From NCBI GenBank assembly GCA_905339215.1, contig CAJPFN010000014.1:186001-250000 (forward strand): a stretch of DNA of 64,000 nt. Direction: 5' to 3'. Every line of letters starts with the position of its first letter. Within the stretch, counting starts at the first letter, position 1. Source of the DNA: Rhizobiaceae bacterium. GTDB lineage: Bacteria; Pseudomonadota; Alphaproteobacteria; Rhizobiales; Rhizobiaceae. A model generated the notes under the pieces. That model ran no database searches, was not told the DNA's origin, and saw only the letters and a program-made list of their open reading frames with translations. The position numbers were made by a program, and so were the translations under genes. Of this stretch, positions 18,200 to 27,476 are shown one piece after another.

Positions 18200-18811
18200 T
18201 CAGGGGGTGAGGGTCAGCACGCGCTTGCCGCTGGTGACGACGACCCAGCCTTCGGCGCGCTGCTCGATGGAGGTCACCGTGGTCATGTCGGGCAGCGTCG
18301 AACCGCGCTGGACGATCCAAAGGCCCGACTCGTCCTCGATCATGGCTCGGCCGTTTTCGATGTGGACGACGCGGAAATCGACAGCCTGATGGGGATAGGG
18401 CTGTTCGACGATCGCCGGGACGCTGCCGGTCGCCTGTTCGTCCTTCTCCCCCTGCGGCGTCGTGCCCGTTGGCAACCGGTCGAGCTCGAGACTGGTGATC
18501 TCCTTGATCTCTGCGGGGTCGGCGATCCTGGTCAGTTCCGGCGTGCTCGACGACAGGCCGCCTACCGACTGGATTTCACTGTCGAGCTTGACGGCGCGGA
18601 TGCCGAATTTCTCCTGGTTGAAGAAGACGTACCAGGGGAAGAACGCGCTGCCGAGACCGAGCGCGATGCCGAACAGGCCGAGCAGGATGTCCTCGGTCAG
18701 GCGCCCGCGCTTGACGGGCTTGATGCGCGGCGGCACCTGCGGCTTCGTCGAGCCCGCCAGGGGCCGCGCCGCTTCGTCCGCATCCTTGTCCTTAGCCGGC
18801 CTTGGCCACAT
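18200..18811 (-). CDS. Unknown single-pass membrane protein of the flagellar operon
   Basis: I do not recognise a named family for this 203-residue protein. It has a basic N-terminus, one membrane helix (ILLGLFGIALGLGSAFFPWY, residues about 42-64) and a C-terminal domain of about 140 residues. The end of that domain (RVVHIENGRAMIEDESGLWI and VQRGSTLPDMTTVTSIEQR) looks like a beta-rich fold such as those in type II/IV secretion PilP/GspC-like proteins. That likeness is weak. The gene overlaps fliI by 20 bases and precedes flgB, so a role in basal-body assembly is likely. Confidence 0.7.
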   Translation of the reverse strand: MWPRPAKDKDADEAARPLAGSTKPQVPPRIKPVKRGRLTEDILLGLFGIALGLGSAFFPWYVFFNQEKFGIRAVKLDSEIQSVGGLSSSTPELTRIADPAEIKEITSLELDRLPTGTTPQGEKDEQATGSVPAIVEQPYPHQAVDFRVVHIENGRAMIEDESGLWIVQRGSTLPDMTTVTSIEQRAEGWVVVTSGKRVLTLTP

Positions 18812-20201
18812 TCGGCTTGTCCTGCTTCTTCAGATACCGTGCAAGGTCGCCGAAGGCATCGGCCGACGGGCCGTCCTTGGGCGACTGGTTCAGGGCCTCG
18901 TAGATGACCGGCACCTGGGCAACGGCGATATCGATCTCGGGATCGTTGCCGGGCTGGTAGGCGCCGATCAGGCGGATGTCGCGGGTATCCTCGAACCGCG
19001 CGATCATGGCGCGCAACTTGGAGACCACCGTCTTCTGGTCTTCGCTCCAGGCTTTCGGCGCAAGCCGCGAGATCGACGACAGCGGGTTCACCGAAGGGTA
19101 GCGCCCCTGCTCGGCGATCGCGCGTTCGAGCACGATGTGGCCGTCGAGGATGCCGCGCACCGAGTCCGCCACCGGGTCGTTGTGATCGTCGCCGTCGACG
19201 AGGACCGACAGGATCGCGGTGATCGACCCCGCGCCCGCCCTGCCTGGTCCGGCCCGCTCCAGGAGCTTCGGCAGGTCGGTGAAGACCGACGACGGATAGC
19301 CGCGCGCCACCGGCGGCTCGCCGGTGCCGATCGCCACCTCGCGAAGCGCGTGGGCGAAGCGGGTGATCGAATCGAGCAGCAGCAGGACCCGGTCGCCGCG
19401 GTCGCGGAAATGTTCGGCCACGCGCATGGCCGTGTCCGGCGCCCGGCGCCGCATCATCGCGCTCTCGTCGCTGGTCGCCACCACGGCGACGGTCTTGGCC
19501 ATGCTGTCCGCGCCGATCGTGTCCTCGAGGAACTCGCGCACTTCGCGGCCGCGCTCGCCGACGAGCGCGACGACGACGGTGTCGAATGCTGAGGCCGCCG
19601 CCAGCATGGCGAGGAGCGTCGACTTGCCGACGCCAGAGCCGGCGAAGACGCCCATGCGCTGGCCGAAGCACAGCGGCGTGAAGATGTCGATGACGCGTAC
19701 GCCGGTGAGGAACGGCTTGTCGACGCGTTGCCGCGACAGGGCGCCCGGCACGCCTTCGGCCGCTCCGGCCGGGATCGGGTCAGGCACGAGCGGCGGCCCG
19801 CCGTCGATCGGCCGGCCCAGCGCGTCGATGGCGCGCCCGCGCCATGAGGCACCGGGCGACAGCGTGAGGGATCCGTTGGTGAAGACCGCATCGCCGACCC
19901 GCATTTCCGTGGATCGCCCGTAGGGAGCGACCACCACGGCATCGAGCGTGATCTGGACGACCTCGCCGGCGCCCTCGGAAGGATGCGACGGGCTGTAGAC
20001 GATGTCGCCGAGGCGGACGCTGCTGGACAGGCCGAGCACCTTGTAGTGGGTCGCCGAGACCTCGCTGACGCGCCCGCCGCGTTTAAGGAGGGTCGCGTCT
20101 CGACCGTTGAAGTCGCGGAAGGCGCGCTCGAGCGCGGCGAGCGGATCGCTGGCGCCGAGTTCCGGAACGTCATCCTGGATCCTTGCCGCGGCGGCGCTCA
20201 T
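18792..20201 (-). CDS. fliI: Flagellum-specific export ATPase FliI
   Basis: FliI is the ATPase of the flagellar type III export apparatus. The 469-residue protein is of F1-beta type. It has Walker A in AGSGVGKST (residues about 187-195), Walker B in RVLLLLDSITRFA, and the DGHIVLERAIAEQGRYPSVN and SISRLAPKAW motifs. The ATG at 20201 follows flgF by 13 bases, and the 3' end overlaps the next gene by 20 bases. Its likely regulator, the FliH-like protein, is encoded at 8378-9034. Confidence 0.96.
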   Translation of the reverse strand: MSAAAARIQDDVPELGASDPLAALERAFRDFNGRDATLLKRGGRVSEVSATHYKVLGLSSSVRLGDIVYSPSHPSEGAGEVVQITLDAVVVAPYGRSTEMRVGDAVFTNGSLTLSPGASWRGRAIDALGRPIDGGPPLVPDPIPAGAAEGVPGALSRQRVDKPFLTGVRVIDIFTPLCFGQRMGVFAGSGVGKSTLLAMLAAASAFDTVVVALVGERGREVREFLEDTIGADSMAKTVAVVATSDESAMMRRRAPDTAMRVAEHFRDRGDRVLLLLDSITRFAHALREVAIGTGEPPVARGYPSSVFTDLPKLLERAGPGRAGAGSITAILSVLVDGDDHNDPVADSVRGILDGHIVLERAIAEQGRYPSVNPLSSISRLAPKAWSEDQKTVVSKLRAMIARFEDTRDIRLIGAYQPGNDPEIDIAVAQVPVIYEALNQSPKDGPSADAFGDLARYLKKQDKPNVAKAG

Positions 20202-20214
20202 CTCCTACCGCGTC

Positions 20215-20937
20215 CTATTTCGAGCCCAGCGTCTTGATCGCGTCGGTGTAGGTGGACTCGCTCGCCCGGACCAGCGCCGCGGCGTTCTCGAAGGCGCGCT
20301 GGACCATGATCAGCCGCGTCATTTCCTTCACCGGGTTAACGTTGGAATCCTCGACGAAGCCCTGGACGACACCGACGTCCCCGCGGTCGACGACCGGCTG
20401 CGGCGGCTGGTCGGGAACGATGCCGGAATTGCCATAGCGCGTGAAGTTGGGACCCGGGTCGAACCGGTACAGTCCGATTGCGCCGAGAAGCTGGCCGCCC
20501 TGGCGCAGCGAGCCGTCGGCGCCGGCCGTCGGCGCGCCTTCGCGCGGATTGAGCTGGATCGCCGCCCCGCCGGCGTCGAGGACGGCGTGGCCCTCGAGTG
20601 TGACCAGATCGCCGGTATCGCGCATGACGAAACGCCCGTCGCGCGTCATCACCGTGCCGGCGGGCGTCTGGATGGCGAACCAGGCGTCGCCCTGGATGGC
20701 GAAATCGAAAGGATTGCCGGTCTCGCGGATCGGTCCCGTGGCCTGCGACAGAAAGGTATCGCCGGGAGAAACGTAGTTCATCGCCTTGTCGCCGATGCCG
20801 AAGACGAGGTCCTCGAACTTCACGTTCGTCGCGCGGAAGCCGACGGTGTTGGCGTTGGCGACGTTGTCGGCGATCGTGTTGAGCCGGTTCTCCAGCGCGA
20901 CCTGGGAGGAGAGGGCGACCGAGAGGCTGTTCTCCAC
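20215..20937 (-). CDS. flgF: Flagellar proximal rod protein FlgF
   Basis: FlgF is a rod subunit. The 240-residue protein has the rod signature (VALENRLNTIADNVANANTV, GFRATNVKFEDLVFG) and the C-terminal VQGFVEDSNVNPVKEMTRLI motif. The start is GTG at 20937 (VENSLSVAL), with GAGGG eight bases upstream and two bases between it and the previous stop. A longer open frame to 21069 would add 44 residues that overlap the DUF1217 gene and look non-coding. Confidence 0.92.
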   Translation of the reverse strand: MENSLSVALSSQVALENRLNTIADNVANANTVGFRATNVKFEDLVFGIGDKAMNYVSPGDTFLSQATGPIRETGNPFDFAIQGDAWFAIQTPAGTVMTRDGRFVMRDTGDLVTLEGHAVLDAGGAAIQLNPREGAPTAGADGSLRQGGQLLGAIGLYRFDPGPNFTRYGNSGIVPDQPPQPVVDRGDVGVVQGFVEDSNVNPVKEMTRLIMVQRAFENAAALVRASESTYTDAIKTLGSK

Positions 20938-20939
20938 GT

Positions 20940-21725
20940 CTATCGCCCTCCCAGCTTCAGCCCTTGCAGGGTCATCATGACGTCGGCCGATATGCCGTAC
21001 TCGACAGGCTGACTGATCAGGGCGGCGATCGAGGACGTGGCCGACGCGGTGGGGTTCTGCAGCTCCCACATCGAGGTGAAGCGGGTGAGGAATTTGTCCA
21101 GCTTTTCCGGGTCCTTGAAGTCCTCGAGATCGAGGCGCTTCTCGATCATCGCCGCCTGCTTGTCGATATCGGCGGTCGCGAACGAATCCGGCAGGCCGAG
21201 CACGGTGCGGACCACCTTGGCGTAGGCCGTGTTTGCCAGGATGTCGAAAGCGTTGTCGATGTCGGCGGCGTTACGCGCGAAGTTTAGCGCCAGCCGGACG
21301 CCTTCGTTCTGCGCTCCGGCGTCCTCCTCGAGGGTCTGGCGCAGGTACTTGTCGACCGTTCCCTGCTGCGCCTTGGTGAACACGGTGGTCGCTTCGCCGT
21401 GGCGGGCGAAGTTGAAGGTTTCGACGAAGTCGACATACCGCTTGTCTGTCAGCTTGTTGGCGAAGCTGTCCTTCTCGTCGATGCCGCCTTCGAGCGCCTT
21501 GACCATGAAGGCCTTGGCATAGGTCATGTCCTCGAGGCCGTGCGCCTTCATCGCGTAGCGGAACAGGCGGGTATCCGAGACCAGATCGTCGATCGACTTA
21601 ACCTTGGCGATATTCTCCAGGTAGTACTCAGTTTCGCGCTGCACCATCGGCTGGTTCTTGACGCGCTCGATCGACTTGGTCAGGTCGGCGCTGATCATGC
21701 GATAGCTGGTGTAGGTGTTGATCAC
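20940..21725 (-). CDS. DUF1217 flagellar-cluster protein
   Basis: This 261-residue protein belongs to the DUF1217 family, found next to flagellar genes in rhizobia and relatives; its exact function is unknown. The sequence is mostly helical ([39 protein letters not shown], then [19 protein letters not shown]). I chose GTG at 21725 because GGGAGA stands about eight bases upstream and the N-terminus then matches the family pattern. A start at 21818 would add 31 residues. It heads the minus-strand flagellar run and is divergent from motA. Confidence 0.82.
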   Translation of the reverse strand: MINTYTSYRMISADLTKSIERVKNQPMVQRETEYYLENIAKVKSIDDLVSDTRLFRYAMKAHGLEDMTYAKAFMVKALEGGIDEKDSFANKLTDKRYVDFVETFNFARHGEATTVFTKAQQGTVDKYLRQTLEEDAGAQNEGVRLALNFARNAADIDNAFDILANTAYAKVVRTVLGLPDSFATADIDKQAAMIEKRLDLEDFKDPEKLDKFLTRFTSMWELQNPTASATSSIAALISQPVEYGISADVMMTLQGLKLGGR

Positions 21726-21880
21726 GCGGACGGTCTCCCGGCTGTGTCCAGGTTGCCGTCCTAGCCCACCGCCCTTGCGCGAGGCTGATGGGGATCGCCG
21801 GCGGGGCGCCGGATTCAAGCCTCACACAAGGCACGGTTGCTACCCGTCCCCATCGCTGGCGAACTGCGCATAGGTGCCAC
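21726..21880. promoter_or_regulatory. Divergent promoter region between DUF1217-flgF and motA operons
   Basis: This 155-base gap separates two divergent flagellar runs, so both promoters should lie here. I could not pick out a convincing -10/-35 pair or a regulator box by eye. Its role follows from the gene layout only. Confidence 0.5.
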
Positions 21881-22756
21881 TTGGGAATCATCATCGGCCT
21901 CGTCATCACGCTCGGCTGCGTGCTCGGTGGCTTCCTGGCTATGGGCGGTCACATCGAGGTGCTGATCCAGCCGTGGGAAGTCGTGATCATCTGCGGTGCC
22001 GCCGTCGGCATCTTCGTCGTCGCAAATCCGATCAAGACCGTGAAGGACGCCGGCAAGGGCCTCGTCGAGGCCCTGAAATACTCCGTGCCGAAGGAGCAGG
22101 AATACCTGGAAACGCTCGGCATCCTGCATGCCATCATGCGCGAGTTGCGAACCAAGTCGCGCAACGAGGTCGAGGCGCATATCGACAATCCGGAGGAATC
22201 CTCGCTCTTCCAGGCGTTCCCGACCGTCCTGAAGAACCACGATCTGACGCACTTCATCTGCGACTACTGCCGCATCATCATCATCGGAAATGCCCGGCCG
22301 CACGAGATCGAGGCGTTGATGGACGAGGAGATCCAGACGATCCGCGCCGACCAGCTGAAATCCTATCATGCGCTGGTGGCGATGGGCGACGGATTCCCGG
22401 CGCTGGGCATCTGCGCCGCCGTTCTCGGCGTCGTCAAGGCGATGGGCGCGCTCGACCAGTCCCCGGAGATCCTCGGCGGCCTGATCGGAGCGGCGCTTGT
22501 CGGCACCTTCCTCGGCATCTTCATGGCCTATGCGGTCGTCAGTCCGATCGCCTCGCAGGTCAAGACCGTGCGCGAGAAGCGCAACCGCCTCTACGTGATC
22601 GTGAAGCAGACCCTTCTCGCCTACATGAACGGATCGCTGCCGCAGGTGGCGCTGGAGTTCGGCCGCAAGACGATCTCCGCCCATGACCGTCCGTCGATCG
22701 ACGCCGTGGAGCAGAGCACCCTGAACGCCGGCCACGCCGAGAGCAAGGCGGCCTGA
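21881..22756 (+). CDS. motA: Flagellar motor stator protein MotA
   Basis: MotA forms the proton channel of the stator with MotB. The 291-residue protein has four predicted membrane helices ([67 protein letters not shown] in its region) and a large cytoplasmic loop with the rhizobial [10 protein letters not shown] and [20 protein letters not shown] chose TTG at 21881, preceded by AGGTGC, because family members begin right at this point. An in-frame ATG at 21788 would add 31 unlike residues. Confidence 0.92.
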   Translation: MGIIIGLVITLGCVLGGFLAMGGHIEVLIQPWEVVIICGAAVGIFVVANPIKTVKDAGKGLVEALKYSVPKEQEYLETLGILHAIMRELRTKSRNEVEAHIDNPEESSLFQAFPTVLKNHDLTHFICDYCRIIIIGNARPHEIEALMDEEIQTIRADQLKSYHALVAMGDGFPALGICAAVLGVVKAMGALDQSPEILGGLIGAALVGTFLGIFMAYAVVSPIASQVKTVREKRNRLYVIVKQTLLAYMNGSLPQVALEFGRKTISAHDRPSIDAVEQSTLNAGHAESKAA

Positions 22757-22760
22757 GACG

Positions 22761-23687
22761 ATGGCAAGCGCAGTCAGTCCGGCGGATGCGAGGGCCTACA
22801 TACTGGAGCGGCTCGTCGGCGACACGGGCGAACCCGACAAGGTCGTCGAGGCGGGCCGCAAGCTGGGAAAGAGGACGGTCGCAGAGCTCGGCGAGCGGCT
22901 GAATCAGCACCTGTCCTTTCCCCTGGAATTCGCGTTGGAGCGCATCGAGATCGCTCGGATGGCAGAGGCGCTGTCGGGGAGCGCCGAGAGCCATGCCGTC
23001 TCCGTCGTGGCCTCGCAATCGTCGCCCGACGCGCTCCTGCTCGACATGGACGGAGACTGCGTTTCGCTGCTCGTCGCCGCCTTCCTCGGTGCCGATCCGG
23101 AATTCCCGCTGTCGCCCATCGACCGGCCGCTGTCCGAGATCGAGCTGGAAATGATGACGACCGTCTTCCAGGAAATCGCCGACGCGGCCGACGGCCCCTC
23201 GGCCGGCCTGAAACTTCGGTCGCCGGTGCAGAGGGCGTTCACCGGACCCGATATCGCCAAGCATATCCTGCGCGATGGCCCGGCCATCAGGATTCCCATC
23301 GTGATCAGGTCGCCGAAATCGTCCGGCCGCGTCGTCATGACCCTTCCTCAGCGCGTGCTCCTGCAGTCGCTTGGTTCGGGGGACGGTGTCGGGCAAAAGC
23401 ACGGCGGTGAATGGAGCGAGCGGCTCGGCGAAGAGGTCCGCAGATCGACCGTGACGCTCGATGCGGTGGTTCCGCTGCAGCAGATGTCTCTCGGCGCGCT
23501 CTCGACGCTGCGCGTCGGCCAGATCCTCGAAATGCCGGAAATCGCCCGCTCGACGACCAGGCTCGCCTCGCGCAACAAGGCCCTTTTCATCTGCGAGTTC
23601 GGCAAGCTCGGTCAGAACTTTTCGGTGCGGATCAAGCATCCGGTTGACGAGAATCAGGACATGATGGACGGCCTGCTCGCACGATGA
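22761..23687 (+). CDS. fliM: Flagellar motor switch protein FliM
   Basis: FliM is the C-ring switch protein that binds phosphorylated CheY and passes the signal to FliG. The 308-residue protein has a middle domain with [20 protein letters not shown] and [19 protein letters not shown], and a C-terminal SpoA-like domain ([20 protein letters not shown]). The usual N-terminal CheY-binding motif (LSQDEIDALL in many bacteria) is not visible. The ATG at 22761 lies four bases after motA. Confidence 0.88.
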   Translation: MASAVSPADARAYILERLVGDTGEPDKVVEAGRKLGKRTVAELGERLNQHLSFPLEFALERIEIARMAEALSGSAESHAVSVVASQSSPDALLLDMDGDCVSLLVAAFLGADPEFPLSPIDRPLSEIELEMMTTVFQEIADAADGPSAGLKLRSPVQRAFTGPDIAKHILRDGPAIRIPIVIRSPKSSGRVVMTLPQRVLLQSLGSGDGVGQKHGGEWSERLGEEVRRSTVTLDAVVPLQQMSLGALSTLRVGQILEMPEIARSTTRLASRNKALFICEFGKLGQNFSVRIKHPVDENQDMMDGLLAR

Positions 23688-23724
23688 GGCTTCCTCGCCG
23701 GCGGAGCGGGATTGGAGAAGGACG

Positions 23725-24120
23725 ATGAACGAGCCAATGCCAGCGATGGACCTCGAAGAGCACCAGGAGGAGCTCGACAAGGCGATCGACGAACTCCGCG
23801 GCGCTCTGAACGGACCCGGCATGCCGACAATGCCGTCCATGCCGATGGCCGATTTCGGGGATGCCGCGCCCAATACCAGCGTCATCATGGGCATCCTCGT
23901 CGATGTCCAGATCGTGCTCGGCAGCGCCGAGGTGCCTGTCGCCGATCTCATGTCTCTGCAGAAGGGCGCGACGATCCCTCTCAACCGGAGGATCGGGGAG
24001 CCTGTGGACGTGATCGTCAATGGAAGGAAGATCGCACGCGGCGAAATAACGGTCCTCGAATCCGACCCGTCCCGCTTCGGCGTGCGCGTCACCGAAATCG
24101 TCAGCGGACAGTCGGTGTGA
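23725..24120 (+). CDS. fliN: Flagellar motor switch protein FliN
   Basis: FliN is the smallest C-ring protein and works with FliM in switching and export. The 131-residue protein has an acidic, Met/Pro-rich N-terminus and a C-terminal SpoA domain ([40 protein letters not shown]). The ATG at 23725 has GGAGAAGGA just upstream. It lies between fliM and fliG, the usual order. Confidence 0.93.
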   Translation: MNEPMPAMDLEEHQEELDKAIDELRGALNGPGMPTMPSMPMADFGDAAPNTSVIMGILVDVQIVLGSAEVPVADLMSLQKGATIPLNRRIGEPVDVIVNGRKIARGEITVLESDPSRFGVRVTEIVSGQSV

Positions 24121-24151
24121 TGTCTCCATCCGATCGGGAAGCGGGGTAGCG

Positions 24152-25162
24152 ATGATCGACGGCATGGAATTGACCAGCGCGCAGAAGGCGGCGGCGATCC
24201 TCGTCGCCATCGGCAAGCCCGCGGCCGGCCGGCTTCTCAAGTTCTTCAAGCAGGATGAACTGAAGACGCTCATCGAGGGCGCTCGCAAGCTCAAGACCAT
24301 CCCGCAGAGCGAGTTGGAGATGATCGTCGCCGAGTTCGAGCAGGAATTCGCGGAGGGCGCGGGCCTTCTCGATTCGGCCGACACGATGGATACCCTTCTC
24401 ACGGAGACGCTTTCCACGGATCAGATGGACGCCATTCTCGGGCGCGAGCAGAGCTCCTTCGTGATCGAGGAAACGCCGCCCTGGCCGGCGATCGAGGCCG
24501 CCGAGCCGCAGGAGGTCGCGGCCATGCTGTCGGGCGAGCATCCGCAGACAACCGCTTACGTGGTGTCGAACCTGGCATCGTCGGCCAGCGCGAAGATTCT
24601 GCTGCACCTGACGCGCGAATACCGTGGCGAGGTCGTCAAGCGGATGATGTCGCTCGGCACCATTTCGCCGACCGCCCAGCGCATGATCGAGAACCAGTTG
24701 CGGGCGATCTTCCTCAAGGCGAGTTCGGGCAAGGCGTCGAAAGAAGGGCAGGCAAAGGTCGTCGGGCTCCTCAACGAACTGGACAAGGCCGAGCTCGACC
24801 AGATCCTCGACGATCTGGCGGAAGCCGGGGCGAGCGATCTCGACGCCATCCGCGGCCAGCTGTTCTCCTTCGAGGACATCGTCAACCTCACGCAGAAGGC
24901 CCGTGTCGCGCTGTTCGACGGGCTCGATTCGGATCTCGTCACGAACGCGTTGCGCAACTCGGATCCTGTGCTTGCAGAGGCGGTGTTGTCCTCGATCGGC
25001 GCAAGGACACGCCGCATGATCGAGTCCGAACTCGGCCAGGGCTCCGACGTAGTCTCGGCGGCCGACATCTCGAAGGCGCGCAGGGAGATCGCCGCGCGGG
25101 CCATCCGCATGGCGAACGAAGGCGCGTTCGCGCTTCCCGGCGCCACGCAGGCCGCTGCCTGA
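24152..25162 (+). CDS. fliG: Flagellar motor switch protein FliG
   Basis: FliG links the C-ring to FliF and interacts with MotA to make torque. The 336-residue protein opens with LTSAQKAAAILVAIGKPAAG and has the EHPQTTAYVVSNL middle motif. Its C-terminal domain includes FSFEDIVNLTQKARVALFDG with charged residues expected at the stator interface. The ATG at 24152 follows fliN by 31 bases. Confidence 0.95.
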   Translation: MIDGMELTSAQKAAAILVAIGKPAAGRLLKFFKQDELKTLIEGARKLKTIPQSELEMIVAEFEQEFAEGAGLLDSADTMDTLLTETLSTDQMDAILGREQSSFVIEETPPWPAIEAAEPQEVAAMLSGEHPQTTAYVVSNLASSASAKILLHLTREYRGEVVKRMMSLGTISPTAQRMIENQLRAIFLKASSGKASKEGQAKVVGLLNELDKAELDQILDDLAEAGASDLDAIRGQLFSFEDIVNLTQKARVALFDGLDSDLVTNALRNSDPVLAEAVLSSIGARTRRMIESELGQGSDVVSAADISKARREIAARAIRMANEGAFALPGATQAAA

Positions 25163-25179
25163 CTTCGGCATTGTTCTAG

Positions 25180-26271
25180 ATGGCCGACGCTCCGGACAAA
25201 GACAGCAAGACAGAACCGGCGTCGGAGAAGAAGATCCGCGACACCGTGGAAAAGGGCCAGTTGCCCTTCTCCAAGGAAGCGCCTTTGTTCTTCTCGTTTG
25301 TCGCCATTCTGGTCTTCACCATCTTCTTTGCCTATGACCAGATCACGGGCTTCGGCAGTTTCCTTTCGGCCTTCCTCGAGCGGCCCGAGGAATGGTCGCT
25401 CGCCTCTGACGTCAACGCGTCCTCGCTCTACGAGGCTGTGTTTCTCGAGATCGGCAAGCTGCTCGTCGTCTTCATCTCCTTGATGATCGTCGCCGGTATC
25501 GGCGGCTCCATCATGCAGAACACGCCGCGCGCCGTACTCGACCGGGTGCAGCCGAAGCTTTCGCGCATCTCGCCGATGGGGGGATGGAAGCGCCTTTTCG
25601 GCGCCCAGGGCATCGCCGAGTTCCTGAAATCCGTGGCCAAGCTGCTGTTCACCATCGCGTTCCTGGTCGGCACTATGCAGGGCGTCCACACGACGCTGCT
25701 CGAGGGCATGCTCGCCGACCCGGCATCCTTCGGCCTGGTGATACGCGAAATCCTCATCCGACTGCTCGTCACCATCACGCTGGTGATGGCCGCGATCGCC
25801 GGCGTCGACCTGCTCTGGCAGCGCTTCCATTGGCTCCGCGACCTGATGATGACCAAGCAGGAGGTCAAGGACGAGCACAAGCAGGCCGAAGGCGATCCGA
25901 TCGTGAAGGCGAGGATCCGGTCGATCGCGCGGGACCGCGCGCGCAGGCGCATGATGGCGGCGGTGCCGAAGGCGACGCTCATCATCGCCAATCCGACCCA
26001 CTATTCGATCGCGCTGCGCTATGTGCGCGACCAGGACGCGGCGCCCGTCGTGGTCGCCAAGGGCCAGGACCTCGTCGCGCTGCGCATCCGCGAGATCGCC
26101 GAGGAGAACAACATCCCGATCTTTGAGAACGTCGCGCTGGCGCGCTCCATGTACAAGCAGGTTACCGTGGACAGCATGATCCCGGCGCAGTTCTACCAGG
26201 CTGTCGCGGAGCTGATCCGCGTCGTCTACGCAAGGTCGGCACAAGCGCAGCGTAGCAAGGATCGCGCATGA
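25180..26271 (+). CDS. flhB: Flagellar export switch protein FlhB
   Basis: FlhB is the export-gate protein whose self-cleavage switches substrate class from hook to filament. The 363-residue protein has four membrane helices in its first 215 residues and a cytoplasmic domain with the NPTH autocleavage motif (Asn271-Pro272, in LIIANPTHYSIALRY). It functions with FliK, encoded at 4037-5647. The ATG at 25180 has a weak ribosome site. Its stop overlaps the next gene as ATGA. Confidence 0.95.
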   Translation: MADAPDKDSKTEPASEKKIRDTVEKGQLPFSKEAPLFFSFVAILVFTIFFAYDQITGFGSFLSAFLERPEEWSLASDVNASSLYEAVFLEIGKLLVVFISLMIVAGIGGSIMQNTPRAVLDRVQPKLSRISPMGGWKRLFGAQGIAEFLKSVAKLLFTIAFLVGTMQGVHTTLLEGMLADPASFGLVIREILIRLLVTITLVMAAIAGVDLLWQRFHWLRDLMMTKQEVKDEHKQAEGDPIVKARIRSIARDRARRRMMAAVPKATLIIANPTHYSIALRYVRDQDAAPVVVAKGQDLVALRIREIAEENNIPIFENVALARSMYKQVTVDSMIPAQFYQAVAELIRVVYARSAQAQRSKDRA

Positions 26272-26720
26272 TCCGTCAGCCGCATACCGCCGTTCGTGAG
26301 ATGATTGTCGCCAAGGCGATCGAGGAGGTCGCAAGCGAATTGCGCCTGGTCGATATCGCCGACTATGTCGCCTACATCCGGCTCGAGCGTTTCGCCGCCA
26401 TCGCCGATATCGTCGATTCGGCCTCCGAGCTGTTCTTCATGCCGGGCACGCTGTGCTTCGGTCATGGCGGCTCTGCCAACGTCGACTGGTCGGGCAATCC
26501 CGAGATTCTGCTCGACATGCAGCTCAAGCCGGGCGGGGTCACGGTCTACTTCACGCTGAAGCTCGCCAATCTCACTGCCGCCGTCGACGTCAACTACGTC
26601 GCTTTCGAGGAGTCTTCCGACGACCCGGAGGAGAACTCGCGCTTTCTCGAGACGGCCATCGCCGCCGCGCGGCTGAAGACGCGGCGCAGCGAAGCCCCGC
26701 GGCCGTCGGCCGCCGCCTGA
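26268..26720 (+). CDS. Unknown small protein coupled to flhB
   Basis: I do not recognise a named family for this 150-residue protein. It starts with ATG at 26268 inside the flhB stop (ATGA), so translation is likely coupled. The sequence looks soluble, with a helical start (VREMIVAKAIEEVASELRLV), a mixed middle (DWSGNPEILLDMQLKPGGVT, VYFTLKLANLTAAV) and an acidic then basic tail. The context makes a flagellar role likely. Confidence 0.75.
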   Translation: MIRQPHTAVREMIVAKAIEEVASELRLVDIADYVAYIRLERFAAIADIVDSASELFFMPGTLCFGHGGSANVDWSGNPEILLDMQLKPGGVTVYFTLKLANLTAAVDVNYVAFEESSDDPEENSRFLETAIAAARLKTRRSEAPRPSAAA

Positions 26721-26744
26721 CGGCGCCTCGGCCAGGAACCCTGC

Positions 26745-27476
26745 CTACGTGATCAGGCCGAGCCGCAGCGCCTTCGCCACGGCATGGGTGCGGCTCACCG
26801 CGTCGAGTTTCTGGGCCGCGCTCGTCAGGTACTGCGTCGCGGTGTGCACCGACAGGCCGAGCATCGCCGCAATCTCCTCGCTGGTCTTGCCGTCGGCGGT
26901 CAGCCGCAGGCAGTCGAGTTCGCGGTTCGACATTGCCGGGACGTCGCCCGCGGGCGACTGAGCCTTCTCCAGAAGGGACGAGAACAGGCCGATGCAGCGC
27001 AGGTGCAGGGTGATGATCTCCTCGCCGGAAAGCGGCGCTGCCGCCCCGGCGAACACCGCGAGCCCGATCCGGCCGGCGCCCGCCGGAAGCGGAAACGCGA
27101 TGCCTGAGCCGTCGAGCCCGAGCAGGTTGTCCACTGCCGCGAGCGACGCGGCCGCGGGACCGCGCCTGGCGCCCTTGTGCCAGATGAACGGTACCGACGA
27201 CGTCTGCAGGCGCGCCGCTCCCGCCTCGATGGCTTTGCCCGACAGCCGCCGGCTCAGGCGCGACGTTCGCGGATGGTCGCCGTCGAGCAGCGGCTGCAGG
27301 CGGCAGCGCGACGGCGAGGATCCGACCAGGAATACCGCGAATTCCTCGCAACCGGCCTCGCCGGCGATCTCGGCAAAGCGCGTGCGGAACTCGGCGAGCG
27401 CGCTCTTCGCCCGCTCCGCCGGTCCCGGCCGGGCGGGGCGCTTCTTCGTCCGTCTCGGCGCAGCGCGTGGAGCCAT
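26745..27476 (-). CDS. visR: LuxR-type motility regulator VisR
   Basis: VisN and VisR form a heteromer that activates rem/ftcR and thereby the flagellar and chemotaxis genes in Sinorhizobium. This 243-residue protein has an N-terminal ligand-binding-like region. The C-terminal LuxR helix-turn-helix reads SNRELDCLRLTADGKTSEEI and AAMLGLSVHTATQYLTSAAQ. The ATG at 27476 overlaps the visN stop by one base (TGATG). A longer open frame upstream only reads across visN. I call it VisR because it is the second gene of the pair, as in Sinorhizobium. Confidence 0.82.
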   Translation of the reverse strand: MAPRAAPRRTKKRPARPGPAERAKSALAEFRTRFAEIAGEAGCEEFAVFLVGSSPSRCRLQPLLDGDHPRTSRLSRRLSGKAIEAGAARLQTSSVPFIWHKGARRGPAAASLAAVDNLLGLDGSGIAFPLPAGAGRIGLAVFAGAAAPLSGEEIITLHLRCIGLFSSLLEKAQSPAGDVPAMSNRELDCLRLTADGKTSEEIAAMLGLSVHTATQYLTSAAQKLDAVSRTHAVAKALRLGLIT

